From assembly GCA_947846985.1 (NCBI GenBank), contig CANTUZ010000005.1, positions 24,958,389-25,022,388 of the forward strand: a stretch of DNA of 64,000 nucleotides, read 5' to 3'. Origin of the DNA: Fratercula arctica. Lineage: Eukaryota; Chordata; Aves; Charadriiformes; Alcidae. The number at the start of each line of letters is the position of its first letter. Positions within the stretch are counted from its first letter, which is position 1. The position numbers were made by a program, and so were the translations under genes. The notes below the pieces were generated by a model. The model was not told the DNA's origin. It was given only the letters and a program-made list of their open reading frames with translations, and searched no databases. Shown here piece after piece: positions 24,001 through 36,600 of the stretch.

Positions 24001-25614
24001 CACTTCAGTTTTCTTTGTAGATTAAATGACAGTGTAATAGGATGTGGTCAAATGATAAGGTCAGAAAAAAAGATTGTCTTTGAGTACTGAGCAATAAATC
24101 ATTTGAAGAAATTAGAACAAAGGCTGGTAGCAGACTTTTCTCACTATCTTGTGAGATAAAGAATGAAGCTGGGTTATAAATAATACAAAGTAAAAGTTGA
24201 GACCTGTGATACAAGGAAGGTGCTACCTTAAATATGTCTTTGGCCAGACAGATAAATGTCAGATATATGTCAGATGGAAGATTTAAACAATTTAGCAAGC
24301 ATGTACTTGATTTGAGTGTATAATTACAATGATCATATATGCTGATAGGGTAATTGAATTTGCTAACGACAATTAGCCATTTGCGCTTACAATTATCTAA
24401 TTAATGTGAACAATTTCAAATGAAAAATGTTGTCCTTCACAGGTTTTAAAAATAATTTTTCTGTATTCTGGAAATCGGGGTTAGTAATAGCAGTTTACTT
24501 TGCTACCCCACACTGATCAGCATTTTTGTAATCCACAGTCTTTAGTCAGATAAGCATACTTTTCCACAACTGCATAGCACATGTACCTAGCTATAAAGAA
24601 CATCGGTGCATGCCGTGTCTTTACCTCATGAGCTAAAAAGAGCAGATAGGAAGTTTCTCTGCATCTTTTTTGCTTAACTACTCCTAATTTTAATGTTAAT
24701 CACACTCAAATAATGGAATAGAGGAGATGACTGCTAACTGCTCCTGCCGTGCTTACACTCATGGTGATCCCTTAAAAATCTTCTGAATGTCTGCTTGATT
24801 TTGATCAGTTTAAGCTCTAAAAATTCCATGCAGCTCAGGAGGCGTTCTGCACTCAGCAACATCATAGCACCTTGCAAGAAAGGCAGCAGTAATGATGCCC
24901 AGACATCCCCCAAAATAGCTCATCAGTCCCTTAAGGCTGTTACTTTTGTTTCCATCTAGCTGATCATAAGATACCAGTCAAAAATCTGGAAAATTCATTA
25001 TTGCAAACAGTTCCAAGGAACACAGACGTTAGCAGAACTGTGAATATGTCAGATAATGACATTAGGTGAGATAGCTGAATTTCAGTATCACGTTTTCTAT
25101 TACAAACAATATTAATCACGTAGTTAAATACAAAGATCCCAAAGCACTTTTCCAAAGTAGCAAAAATCATAACATAATATAAGTCAGAAGTTTTCACTGT
25201 GATCATGTCTGGCCTCCCACATAATATATTCCAGGAGATTTCACCAGCCATTCTTATCATTTCCTAATGAAGTAGTAGAGGCAAAATTGACTTCTTTCTT
25301 ATTACTCGCTAAGTCAGTGGCACACTTGCAAATACAGCTCAGACTGTGGACTTCCAGCACTGTTTTTAGTCCAAGAACAAATTCTTATGTGATAGGATAA
25401 ATCAGAAACAGAAGGTATTGCATAAAATACTTGGAGTCCCAGTTTTATTTGCAGGGACCTGTAGCTGTACATTAACTCCAGTGATGAAAGTTACTTTTGT
25501 TGGGGAAAAAAAAAAAAAGTAAAGCCCCCCACATGTAAACAAAACCAAAAGGAGGGAGAAAGAGAAAGAAAAAGAATGGGCAGCTAGGAAGAGCAGTGAT
25601 GTGATCTCCACACA
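21043..25614. other. Unique non-coding DNA, no supportable gene
   Basis: AT-rich sequence with only short overlapping frames. A 15-base direct repeat (TCTCCAGATATCCAT) occurs at 21883 and 21909. An A/C-rich tract lies at 23698-23727. The segment at about 24300-24430 has many TAAT/ATTA cores and little simple sequence, and it is raised separately as a candidate conserved non-coding element. Confidence 0.5.
25506..25518. repeat. A13 homopolymer
   Basis: Run of 13 A inside a purine-rich stretch (25501-25585) that continues as GGAGGGAGAAAGAGAAAGAA. It lies about 100 bp upstream of the CR1 fragment and is not part of its conserved 3' sequence. Confidence 0.9.
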
Positions 25615-25812
25615 GACTTCCTCCTCTGGGTGGAAAGGTGATTGAACACTCGAACAAGTTGTCCAAACTGGTTGTGAAGTTGCCGTGTTTGGAGATACTC
25701 AGACCCCAACAGGACATGATGCTGAGCAGTCTGCTGTAGCTGACCCTCCTTTGAGCAGAGGATTGGACTAGACGATCTCCAGAGGCCCCTTCCAATCTCG
25801 GCTACTCTGTTC
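25615..25812 (+). mobile_element. CR1 LINE 3' end, old truncated copy
   Basis: The segment follows the CR1 3' consensus in order. TGAACACTCGAACAAGTTGT corresponds to the TGGAACAGGTTGCCCAGAG region. Next come GTTGTGAAGTTGCC...TTGGAGATACTCA and the GACCCTCCTTTGAGCAGAGG block. Last is GGACTAGACGATCTCCAGAG followed by CCCCTTCCAATCTCGGCTAC and TCTGT. All are characteristic of CR1 ORF2 C-terminal coding sequence running into its 3' UTR. The copy is 5'-truncated, as most CR1 copies are, and its many substitutions leave the reading frame broken. It is in plus orientation. The 5' limit is approximate. Confidence 0.85.
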
Positions 25813-28800
25813 GGGCACTGAAGGCAATGTGCAACAGATTTGGTGTGTTTCAAAGTTATCAGAAAAAAAATCACAGTCATTTCACCGTAAATACAGTGCA
25901 GATTAGTCATTTAAAGAGTTCTCCTAAACTGAGTTAATCTTTTCTCACAAACCTCCTATTTATCATGCAAAGAGATGTAAAAGACCACCAAATTGGATGG
26001 AATGCGCTACTTTAATAATAGGGATACCTACTCTTGAATTTATGAAAACCCGACACTATTTCATTTTCAGTTGTCTTGCCACTGCTCCTCTGCCACTACG
26101 TCCTGATATGCAGCATGTTCACGTTCATCATTTTTGAATAAGGCTCTATTGCCATTACTTAGTGAAAATAGCAGCTTAGCCTACAAATAACACTCATCAC
26201 TAATCATAAAAAAGCATCATATACAAGCACTTACGATATAATAATAATAATTCTTATCTCAGTAGCCAGACAGTTCGAAATGTATTTAATTTCTGTGCAT
26301 GGTAAGGGCGGGGAAAATGGTCATATAAACACAGAACAGGAACTTTAGTTTCAATTCTTGTATCTACCATAACATTTCTGTGGGTTAATGTAAACAAATC
26401 TATGTTACTTATAGATTAGCAGTAATCCAAGAATATTAACGTTGTAATATTTCAGAAAGGTGCTGGAAAACTTAAGTTTGTTGCATATGCAAGAGTCTTA
26501 AAGGTAATAGGAACACATTGTATTGTTTTTGAGTCACAGTAGAAAAACACATAAGGAAATTTTATTATTAGGATAGTTATTTTACACTACTTGCAAATTT
26601 AGGTTGAATTCTGCCAACAGTTGGCCTTCCCTCTGTTCTCAGAAGAGAAGCCAGGGAGGACCCAGTTCAGAAAACTGATGGATATTCTGCCATCATGCAC
26701 TATGCCAAGGATGACAGCATGCCCTCAGGTTTTGATACTGTACTGCTTTATTCCCCTGCTGGAGTAAACTCGCACTCACTTCTCACCTCTCTGGAGTACG
26801 TGTTGTTATCACATTGTGATAAAGCATTGGGCATCAAAAATACAAGGTCTTATTCTATCCCAATGAGAATATTTCCTTTTAAATATGTAGTTGAACTTTA
26901 ACTAGATTCATTAGAAAGTGATTAAGAAAGGACAAAAGAAGGATCTTATACAAACAGCTCTGCCTGTAGGGGTTGAAAGTGATCTAAGTGTATTGCATCA
27001 CCCCAGTAATTCGATGTGTGTGTAATTCAGAAGCTTTTCTTCAAATCCCTTACCTAAATCATGCAGAGAATGGATGTGAACACGGATATCCCATCTTGCA
27101 GGTGAACATCCTATTCACTACCAGGTATTCCTCAGGCCTTTAAACTCAGACCATTCCTTTGTAACTCTTCCACCTTCCGCAGGCGGCTGTATGATGAATG
27201 AGAGTATGCTACACTTTCCCCAGTTTTCAGGAGGTTCTGCTGTTTGTCTTGCAGACGACTTATACATTCTAAATTCATATCATATAGATGATTAGGCTTA
27301 CAGTGGTTGCTTCTCTTTGACAGGCTGATTTGTGGCTTTGGGTTCCCTTCCATTCTTGCTCTCCAGGAATGTATTCTTACTGGGTAATTTTCATGAAGTT
27401 ATAGATCCCTAACTCCAGAAACAATTTAACTTCACTGTCAACACAAATTCACGATTTTTTTCCTTCCGATTACAAACTATGGTTTGTGTTAAAAGATAAT
27501 GAAGAATCATAATCTGGTTTTGTTACTAATCTGAAGTTATGAAACACATGCTATGTATAACAGGCCACACTGAGATACCTTTATTTCTAATAGGTTCTAT
27601 TTTTCTGTAAAATGCCTCAAAAATCAACAAGTTCGATGCTAGGGTACTAAAAAAAAATTGTCTGTACAGACAAGGCATCAGTTTGTTTTAAATTGTCTAT
27701 ACAGACAAGGCATCAGTTTGTTTTGTCAATGGCTACCTGCAGCATTCCAATTCTCATAAAGAGCAAATGCCCCAAACCTTAGAAGACATGACAGCAGCCC
27801 CAGGTGCAACATCCTTTGCCAAATTACTCTGTTCAAATTGACAAACTACTTTAGGAAAGGATAGTAATTATCTTTAGATACACTGCAACATGGGAGAAGC
27901 TTGATTTAATTTAATCAGTAGCACTGTAATTTAAGTTACGATGCATGCTTTAATTATTCAAAGCACAAATGTTCTTCGCAGAAAACTTTCATTAGGGATC
28001 CAGACACTGGGAAAACGTAGTCATAAATGAGTTTTCTTGCCACAGCTACTGTGAATATTAGGGTGTTTTTTCACCTGAGAATTTTAACTAATTCTGTTTT
28101 GCTAATATTTATGTCCAGCTATTTTAGAATTGTATGATTGATAGAATAATCATCTACTTTACTTATAGTTAATTATGCATTACATTTACAAATTCATACA
28201 ATTATATCATTACAGTTTTTTCAACTTCTTTTGGACCAGTTCCTGATATTTATTCTATTATTTCTTCCTGTCCCAATCACAGAATTTCATATTAATACAG
28301 AACTCTTATTTGCAACACTGATTAAATCAGCTAACCATTTATCCCCACTACCTGAAAAAAGTCACATTGCATAAATGGTTCATGTAAAACAATAAGAACA
28401 AAACTACACCCAAAAGAATATTGCTAAAAGCATGATTTTTGCAGTTATTCCTAAAACCAGGCAAGATAAGTAGGCTAACAACAGCACTAGATTACTGATC
28501 ATTGCAGTGCTTCACATTTACGTAATACTTCTAAATATTTCATAATATATACATGACTAAATTAAATCTCAAATGCTTCCAAGAGACAAAGGAATAAATT
28601 ACACTCACCTTGGAACTGTGTGTTATAAGACAGATAAATGTTAAATCACTTTAGTGAAGATAATGTTTAAAATGGTGGGAGGAGGAGGAGAATCCTAGAA
28701 GTCACGCACTTGAGCCTTGATCAAACTAGTAGCACTGCTAGAACAATACTAAAAATATACAAATCAGCAGCCAGAGTTTCTGGTTGATTTTGTGTAACAT

Positions 28801-30106
28801 CTATTAGTGGAACTGCCTTTAATTTTAGGTGATCCTACTCCTGGTAAACAAACTCTCCTGTCCCCACACCCCCAGTGTAAAATATTACAAACAAACCCAA
28901 AACCCAGGCCTAAAGAAGATTCCTTGCTTCAGATCCAGTCACTTGTGAATCTTACAGAATCACTTTGCTGCTTTGAGCTTTCATTGCTGTTGGTTTTTTG
29001 TGAGTAACTAGAATGGGTTTTGTACTATAAAATATATTGCCATTATTGTTAACAAAGACCCTAAGCTACGCTGTGTTATATGAGAACAGTCTTGAATTCT
29101 GATAAAATATATCAACTCAGAACATGTTCTACACTGTTGATCTAGTGTACATCTGCAGCTTACAATATATGTACATATGTTTCTGGCAGTAGTAGGCCAT
29201 AGTTTCATATACTTTAAGAATTGAGTCCTCTTCCCATGTTGTTCCTCCTTTGTGTAGAGAAGCTTCCTTAGTTACAACTAAATTTTTCTCCATCCCAACC
29301 CCTCCCTGCCCCAAAAGCATGGCAAAAATTGGGATGGAGCATTTTAGCACCGGTCCCTTTATGATATATAGGTGATCCTGTGGTTTAAGTCACAAATTTC
29401 TCATTAAAACCAGGGGGAGTCTCAACTGTCCAGAATGTCTGGAGTTTAACAAGATGTAATACAGCTTTAACAATTAAATATCCTGAAAAGTTTAGCATAA
29501 TGATCAATGCATGAAGAGGGTCTTTGCTGCTCGCCCTTTGATCTCCTCTCTGAAGTCATTGAACATGACATTTCTCTCTCAAGGCAATCAGTAAGACAAT
29601 ATTTGAAAGTCATTTCAAGATGCTGTCCATTTGACTTTTGATTTAACAAACAAAATCAGACACTATTCATACTCCATACAGCCTGATTATACCCAGGGAA
29701 GTCGTACCTATTCTAAGAAGCAGTCATGGTAAATACACTTAATCTGAATCACAGACAAATCAGTGTCCTTATGTGATGTTAAGAAGCCCCAGTGCTGGAA
29801 CAACACTGCCTCTTGATGACATATCAGGACTAAGCTTCTAGCTACTGGCTTTATGGAAAAGGATTCAACATCTCCACCTGTAAGACTATAATAGTGAGGG
29901 GCTGGAGGGGTTAGCTCAGGTGTTGTGGGTCACTGTCATAGTCAGTACTACCTTCCATCCTTCAAAACCTCCTGTGGTTCATGCGTGTGAAGGATCTTGG
30001 TACACAGTGTTGCCATAAAAAACGTTCTCTATTCACAGCCGGGTAAGTAAAATGATCCCTGTTCCTATAAAATGGGTCAGTCTCTTTGGACAAAAGACAG
30101 CCCAAA
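25813..30106. other. Unique non-coding DNA with one notable tandem duplication
   Basis: AT-rich sequence with no convincing coding frame. It contains the 35-bp tandem duplication at 27655-27724, listed separately. A stretch at about 27890-28210 is dense in TAAT/ATTA cores. A small pyrimidine/purine-rich area lies near 28676-28690 (GGAGGAGGAGGAG). Confidence 0.5.
27655..27724. repeat. 35-bp tandem duplication carrying a 16-bp palindrome
   Basis: Copy 1 (27655-27689) and copy 2 (27690-27724) are 35 bases each and differ at a single position. Copy 1 holds TTGTCTGTACAGACAA (27658-27673), a perfect palindrome. Copy 2 has TTGTCTATACAGACAA (27693-27708), in which the one substitution breaks the central symmetry. 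The near-identity suggests a recent local duplication by replication slippage or unequal exchange. Confidence 0.95.
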
Positions 30107-30111
30107 AGTAT
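30107..30111. repeat. Target-site duplication, left copy (AGTAT)
   Basis: AGTAT precedes the LTR start at 30112 and recurs at 30666-30670. The first A of the right copy may belong to the LTR (expected end ...ACA or ATA). The duplication is therefore four or five bases long, depending on how that A is assigned. Confidence 0.7.
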
Positions 30112-30665
30112 TGTCATGGTTTCAGTTGGGATAGAGTTAACTTTCTTACTAGCAGCTGGAATGGCGCTGTGTTTTGGACTTTGGATGGGAAATAGTGTTG
30201 ATAAGCACACTGGTGTTTTTGGTTGTTGCTAAGTAGTCAAGGCCTTTCCTGCTCCCCACATCACCCTGCCAGCGAGCAGGCTGGGGGTGCACAAGAAGCT
30301 GGGAGGGGACACAGCCAGGACAGCTGGCCCCGACTGACCAAAGTGATATTCCATACCATGTGACATCATGCTCAGTAGATAAAGCTGGGGGAAGAAGAAG
30401 AGGGATGGGACACTTGGAGTTATGCCGTTTGTCTCCCCAAGTAACTTTTACACGTGATGGAGCTCTGCTTTCCTGTGGATGGCTGAACACCTGCCTGATG
30501 ATGGGAAGCAGTGACTGAATTTCTCTTTTTGCTTTGCTTGTGTGCATGGCTTTTGCTCTACCTCTTAAACTGTGTCTCAACCCACAAGTTTTTTTTCATT
30601 CTTGCTCTTCCAATTTACTCCCTTATCCCAACTAGGGGAGTGGCTCAGGTGGATTAAATCACAAT
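30112..30665 (+). mobile_element. Solo LTR of an avian endogenous retrovirus, long subfamily
   Basis: This LTR of about 554 bp starts TGTCATGGTTTCAGTTGGGA and ends in a decayed GGATTAAATCACAAT(A). Landmarks in order are GTTTTGGACTTTGG, GATAAGCACACTGGTGTTTT, GCCAGCGAGCAGGCTGG, GGACACAGCCAGGACAGCTG, GATATTCCATACCATGTGAC, ATCATGCTCAG and a weakened GATAAAG in place of the TATA box (30379). A CTTAAACTGTGTCTCAACCC block replaces the usual ATTAAA poly(A) signal. It is flanked by a short AGTAT/GTAT duplication and has no internal viral sequence. Internally it resembles the LTR at 15505. Its 5' end is the TGTC(C)TGGTTTCAG type seen in the LTRs at 16919 and 20521. Confidence 0.93.
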
Positions 30666-30670
30666 AGTAT
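30666..30670. repeat. Target-site duplication, right copy (AGTAT)
   Basis: Matches 30107-30111. The first base may be the last base of the LTR. Confidence 0.7.
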
Positions 30671-33600
30671 TCTCTTCAACTCTATTCTGAGTGCTGGATA
30701 AAGAGGGGACATTTTGATATTCCTCCTAGCACTTTTGTGCAATCAAATCCTCCTGGACTGCATATTCTGTCATCACCTTCTGATGCCTGGAGATGTATAA
30801 TCAGACCTCATAAATGAGGCATGCTGATGCATCATATATAATGAAACGTAGTCTTTCTTATAGCAAAGCAGGGTGCATCTGGCTTCTGTGCTTTTAGCAA
30901 TAACATCAATCCAGCTGGTGTACATTCAGTCCTTGCTGATGCACATTCCTGTTAAGCAACATTTCTTTTAATTCTGGGGCAAATGATGACTAAAATGAAT
31001 TCCATACATCTACAAATCATTTCAATGGGTGGCTGAAAAAGGACATAGAATGTTATGTTGGCTAGAGGAAGTGTCATCTACAATGGGAGGCTGCTGTGTA
31101 AAGTTTATTTAGTGAGTGCCTGATGATCACATCAGCCAGGATATTACAATGTTGGAAGCAATTACTAATTATGATACACGAGAATCAAAAGTAAAAACAA
31201 TTTGAACTGCACAGAGGAGGATAAAACAAGCCCATAAACAAGCAGCTTTCCTAAAAATATTCTAATGTGAATTATGGAGTGGTTTTGTTGTGCCCAAACC
31301 ACAACACCCCTCCTCCAAATATATCATCTTTGTGTTCATGAAGGACATTAAAAGTCACAAAATAATGAGTGGGTGTTAAAAATAGAGTAGAGAGACTGGG
31401 ATACAAAGAATGCATTTAAATTCCTGAAGACAATTAGCCAATTTTTTTTTTTTTAAAGCTGTCATCGAGAAATATGAATCATTTCTACAAACCTAGCTCC
31501 TTTCACCACCACCCCGCCCTCCAAATATGCAGTTGAAGTTATGTGTAATCAGATTCTCAGATGGTACATTTCTATGTCATGTCAAACAAGATTATCTGAT
31601 TACCTCTTAACATTTTATAAAAACATTTCTCACTTGTTCATGTCACACTAGTAAAGGATGATATCATCATCTGATTATTGCAGTCTAACAATTCGTGACA
31701 CACTGGATCTGCAAGCATTTTGGGGACGGGCTTATAAAGACATCCATAGTCACCTCAGGCAAACCCATCCTTATGTCCAACTCGTCTCATAATGTTGATG
31801 ACATGAGCACCTACTTCTTAGAGGTTTCAGTCACCTCCAAGAAATGTCAGGAGGAAATAACTCAGGTCTGTGCTACCTGTACTGCAAGTGATCACCAAAT
31901 GACATGCAGTGCAAAGGAAATTAGAACTCAATGCCTTGCCAGGAGATAGGACTGCAAAGTCCATCACAGTAAAGCCCTACCACATTTCAGGTGAAGTTGG
32001 ACAGAATTTGTGGGCCAGGTGAACTCTGAACTGAGCTGACATCTCGAGTCAAAACAAAGCACTACGTGTCTTCATGAAGCATTAGGTAGAGCTGCCTCAC
32101 CAAAAGCTGAAACAAATCCCAGCAGATGCAGATTTACACTGTGTTATCTCTTAGCTTTTTTGCTCCTTACCTAAGAAGCATGTTACTCAAAAGCATATAC
32201 GTTTGATAGAGAAATATAGTGTACCAGAAGACTGAGATGACAAGCACCTGTAACTTTATCATCTTCTCCCCTAAAAAAGCACGCGTTTTTCATTCCTGTC
32301 TGCTTATCTCTAAAGTACTAATCATTTATATATTATATTATGATTTACTTCTTCGTGGTTTTCTTCTTTCCTACCTTTGCAGCTCAGTATCTCATTCTCA
32401 CTATTAATCTGGTCAGAATATTGCTGACCAATTCTTTAACAGTGCATCTATTGTATTCGTCCTCTCTCCCAGCTTCTTCTTGTGTTTATGAAATTAGTTT
32501 TCCGTGCTTATATGAAAAAGTTCTTCAGATTTATAACCCAAAGTACAGTGAAGTAATAAAGGAGAAGTTAAAAGACTCTGAAAAGACAGAAAAATGACCC
32601 TTTAAGTTAACAATTTTAGTATCTGTAATGACCTGCCAGTCATATACTTTCTATGCAGGTAATGAGTGTAAAGAATATAGAGGTAAAAAGCTTTGCACAT
32701 AAGCCTTAAAGAATCATAAACTTTTTTATTTATTTTATTATTTTATGCATAGCTAAGATGTTTTTTCCTTCTAGACAATGAGTTTAAAATTAAGTCAAAA
32801 CACACCCTCTTGACCTCTTCACCCCTGACATATACTAAAACCTTTGACTTTGTGTAGAAATAGAATGGTATTTAATGTTTGTAATTTGCAGGCAAAGGAG
32901 AGGCTATAAAGGCTGTGCAAGGTCATGACAAACCTAAACTCCTCAGAACGATAACAGATATTAATTTAAAATAAATAAGTAATTTTGTTTATTTTTCCCT
33001 GTGAATTTTATTTTTAGCATGATGGTATCTGGTTGGTTTCAAGGTATTTGGACTTAATATCCAACTCCTGACTACTTTATACACTTTTAAGATAAAACAC
33101 AAGGTGAAAGTTAAAATGAGGAGCTCTTTAAAGCATCTTTCTCAAGGAAGGTGCTACTCTGTCAGGAGCTTATTATTGTATTACATTTTCCAAGAATTTT
33201 TAATTAAAAAAAATTGCAAATGTTTTAATCTCAAATTATCTACATTTTTTAATTTACCCCTACGTGGGTTGTTTTCATCTTATAAAACTACCTGAAATCC
33301 TTTTATCTGAAAACATTGGACCATTTAAAAAGAGGTTTAATTTTGCAACAAGTTAAATGGAAGTGACGATTTGATATCTTACTCATTTTTTCTCATGTTT
33401 CAACCCACTTTACACACATCTTTTAAATGTGTAACATGGATTACAGAGCAGTCATTTTATCTCGCATGTAAGCTTACATTTAAATAACAGTCGGAAAAAA
33501 CGTGTTATGTAGAATAAACTATTACTACCAATCTTTCTATTGCCCAAAGAAAATATAAACATTGCATTATGCTGAATATACTCAGTTTGATGTCAGTGGA

Positions 33601-36600
33601 ACTATGCTGGCGGTATCACCTGACATTCTGCCAATCATCTAAAAATTGCTGGTAAGAAAGTTTCAAAGCCTCGTGGACGATCCTCACCAAGTGCACATCA
33701 TTTCAGTGCGTTGTCATGGGATTTACATTCCAAAAGTTCTCTTTCATCAGAGATTATTTATCCATAGTCTGAGAAGGTGCAGGATCCATCCAAAACCAGG
33801 GATATCACCTCAACCTTCAGTTTGATGGGATATTTTTACCAGGCGTGGGCGTACCTCTGGCATCTCACTTTATCCAGCTGATCTGGAAGCATCTGACTTA
33901 AACTCTAGGCCCCTTCTACTTCACTATTGCCTCATAAACAAAATCAAACAGAGGTGAGATGCCCATTTTGCATCTTTCTTCTTGGCCTTTAGGGTGACTG
34001 AAACAGACAAATGCTACATATTTCTGTTTTATTACTGGAGAAAATAAAATGCAGGGGTCTTTAGTTTTCAAGAATGCTCAAGATTAATTTCCGGTGCTGC
34101 CCAAATCAAGTATCCTTTAATTGCATCCCTTTATAGGGATTATTGCAGAAGAAGTAACAACTATGAGGGCAAATGTTACAATAACAGAAACCAAATAAAT
34201 TGTAGACAGAGAGAAACTATATAGGGAATAAAAAAATACAGATTATTTTTCACTCAGAATTGAAACAGCTTCTAGAAATAATCAAATACTGAAATACACA
34301 TTTTTCTAAGAGCAGTAACAGCAGAAAGGCATCCTTTCCTGCCCTGTAGATCATGTATTGAGAACATTCTGGTTACAATTTTATCAGGAACCTCTGACCA
34401 CACGGCTAAATACGCCTAAGTAAGATAATTTCTCACGTGCACTCCCATGCACAGTCCATGGTATATGTGTTTGCTCCAGACAGTTGTCTTCAGTAATTGA
34501 ACTTCATTGACTTTGATATCCAAATGAAATAAAGATATCAAGAATCAATAAAATATTTTAATAGAAAGTGGATTAATGTTAATAAAATAGTGCCATTACA
34601 CTAATATACGTAACTTGACATTTTTTGCCCTCTTGTGCTTCTAGTCACGCTTCTTTTCTTTAATAATTTAAATGAGTAGAAATACAAAACTGCTGTGGTA
34701 AGCCTCACCTAGGGGGTAAGCTTTGACAGCTAGTGTACTAGTGTTTAAGTCCTAATTCACTTTTTTCTGTTTCTCCACGTGCTATTTTTACACAATTTCG
34801 TATTCTTATAGCAGATTCTAATACTATGGGCTATCAAATAAGACAATTTCTGCATGGTGACAGTTAGGCCTTCTAGACAGAGAAACAAAGAGGCATGGAG
34901 ATCTAATGAAGTGTCTTGTCCTCTAATGAAGTACCCTTTTGTCCAGTATTTCTCCCTCCTATTAAATGTATTAAAGCATATGTCTTTTCAAAATTAATTC
35001 AACCAGTATTACTAAATAGTGTCTATGAGTTGATTATAAAAATGCCAAATGGATTGTATGCAAACAAGATAAATTTTAAAAAAAAATAAATATAGAAAAA
35101 TGAGCACCTGCCTGCTGTGATGCCATGCTTCGATTTCAGTAAGCAAATATACAGTTGAATGTCATTAGAATCAGAGAGTTGCATGGCCACAAAATGTATG
35201 CAATTATTTGGCTATTCATTAGCACAAACTAATGCAGATGTGATTAGTTCAACAAGCATAATCATTTCGTACAGGTGCAGGCTTTGAAAATTTCACCTGC
35301 AGTCAGTGACTTGATAAGTCAACTTGATGAGTTGTATGTCTAGGGGAAAGGAGACCGTTCTTGCAAACAGCCCAAGGGCATATGCCACACCATGAAATTA
35401 AAAATGTTGCCACAAAATAACCAAATTAATCAGCAAAGCCTTCTAAATTTCTGTAAGGCAAACCTACATTGACGGAATATTCCTGGTTTTGATTTTAAGT
35501 AAATGTCAAGTGTAAATGCAATTGTATACTAGCTAGATTTAAAGGGGGGCAATGAAAAGGCAAGGCAAGGTAGGAATTTGACCCAATGACCCAAAACATG
35601 TTCCATTGTGTCATTGTGTGCCCCAGTCTGAGCTGTGTGTCCAGATTACTTTACCTACAGGGTGAATGCAATAAAAGTTAAGGTGGTGTCTTAAAAAAAT
35701 TGTGTGTCTATAAAGAATAGTGACAGAAATGTTGGAAAAGTCAACCAAGAAATAGTAGGAATAACAGTGACAATAAGACAAAATATTAGGAATCTGTTTT
35801 GAAAAGAAAGGCTGATAAGGAAACCTTCCAGGTACGAAACACTGAGTGAGAAAGGACCAGAAACAAATACATTTAAAAAGACATGTGCTGTTTGATTTTT
35901 ATTGCACTGAAATTTGACCCATTGTCCCAAAACCTCTCCCACTGTGAGCTACTTCAGTCATAAATCTGAGCTGTGTGTCCAAGTACGCTGAACTCAATTG
36001 TGAACACAAATGTAAACATCTGTATCTGTCTCTTCCCAGAACTCGGTAATGAGCACGGTATGCTTAGGCAGACTGTGTGTACAAGGTATTTCAGGATTCT
36101 TCAGCTTTCTGAAATAGGTAATGAGTTATTTTCTGTTCTATGCAAAGGAGACTATAGTTTCTCATCAATGCTTCAGAATAGGAAAAACCAAAACCAATCC
36201 AAATCTAAAATTTAAACAATTTGATTGTAAACAGCTATTAGCAATTTTTAACGTAAAATACAAAATATACTCCCTCTTTGTACCCCAAAAAAAGTTTTTG
36301 AAAGAGTTTTTTAAAAACTATGGAGCAAGTTATTTGTAGAGACAGACTTCTATTTGCAAAATGAGTTGAAAAATAAAGAATCAATCCCCCTCTTACAATT
36401 CAGTAATGTTTTTTCTTTTTCCTTTTTTAAAATTTTTTGTTACATGGGAGATTTAATTCAGCATGTTTCACTGCATAAAAGATCAGAAAGCAATTCTGAA
36501 AACAAATATAAGAGCTTTTTAAATGGCAGAGTTTGGCTAATTTGTATCTGAGGATACTATTTTTTTTAAAATAACTTGAAAAGATATTTTTTTTCTCATT

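Noticed and set aside
31280..31312. CCCAAACCACAACACC, similar to LTR ends (AACCACGACA)
   Set aside because: No LTR body lies on either side and there is no duplication.
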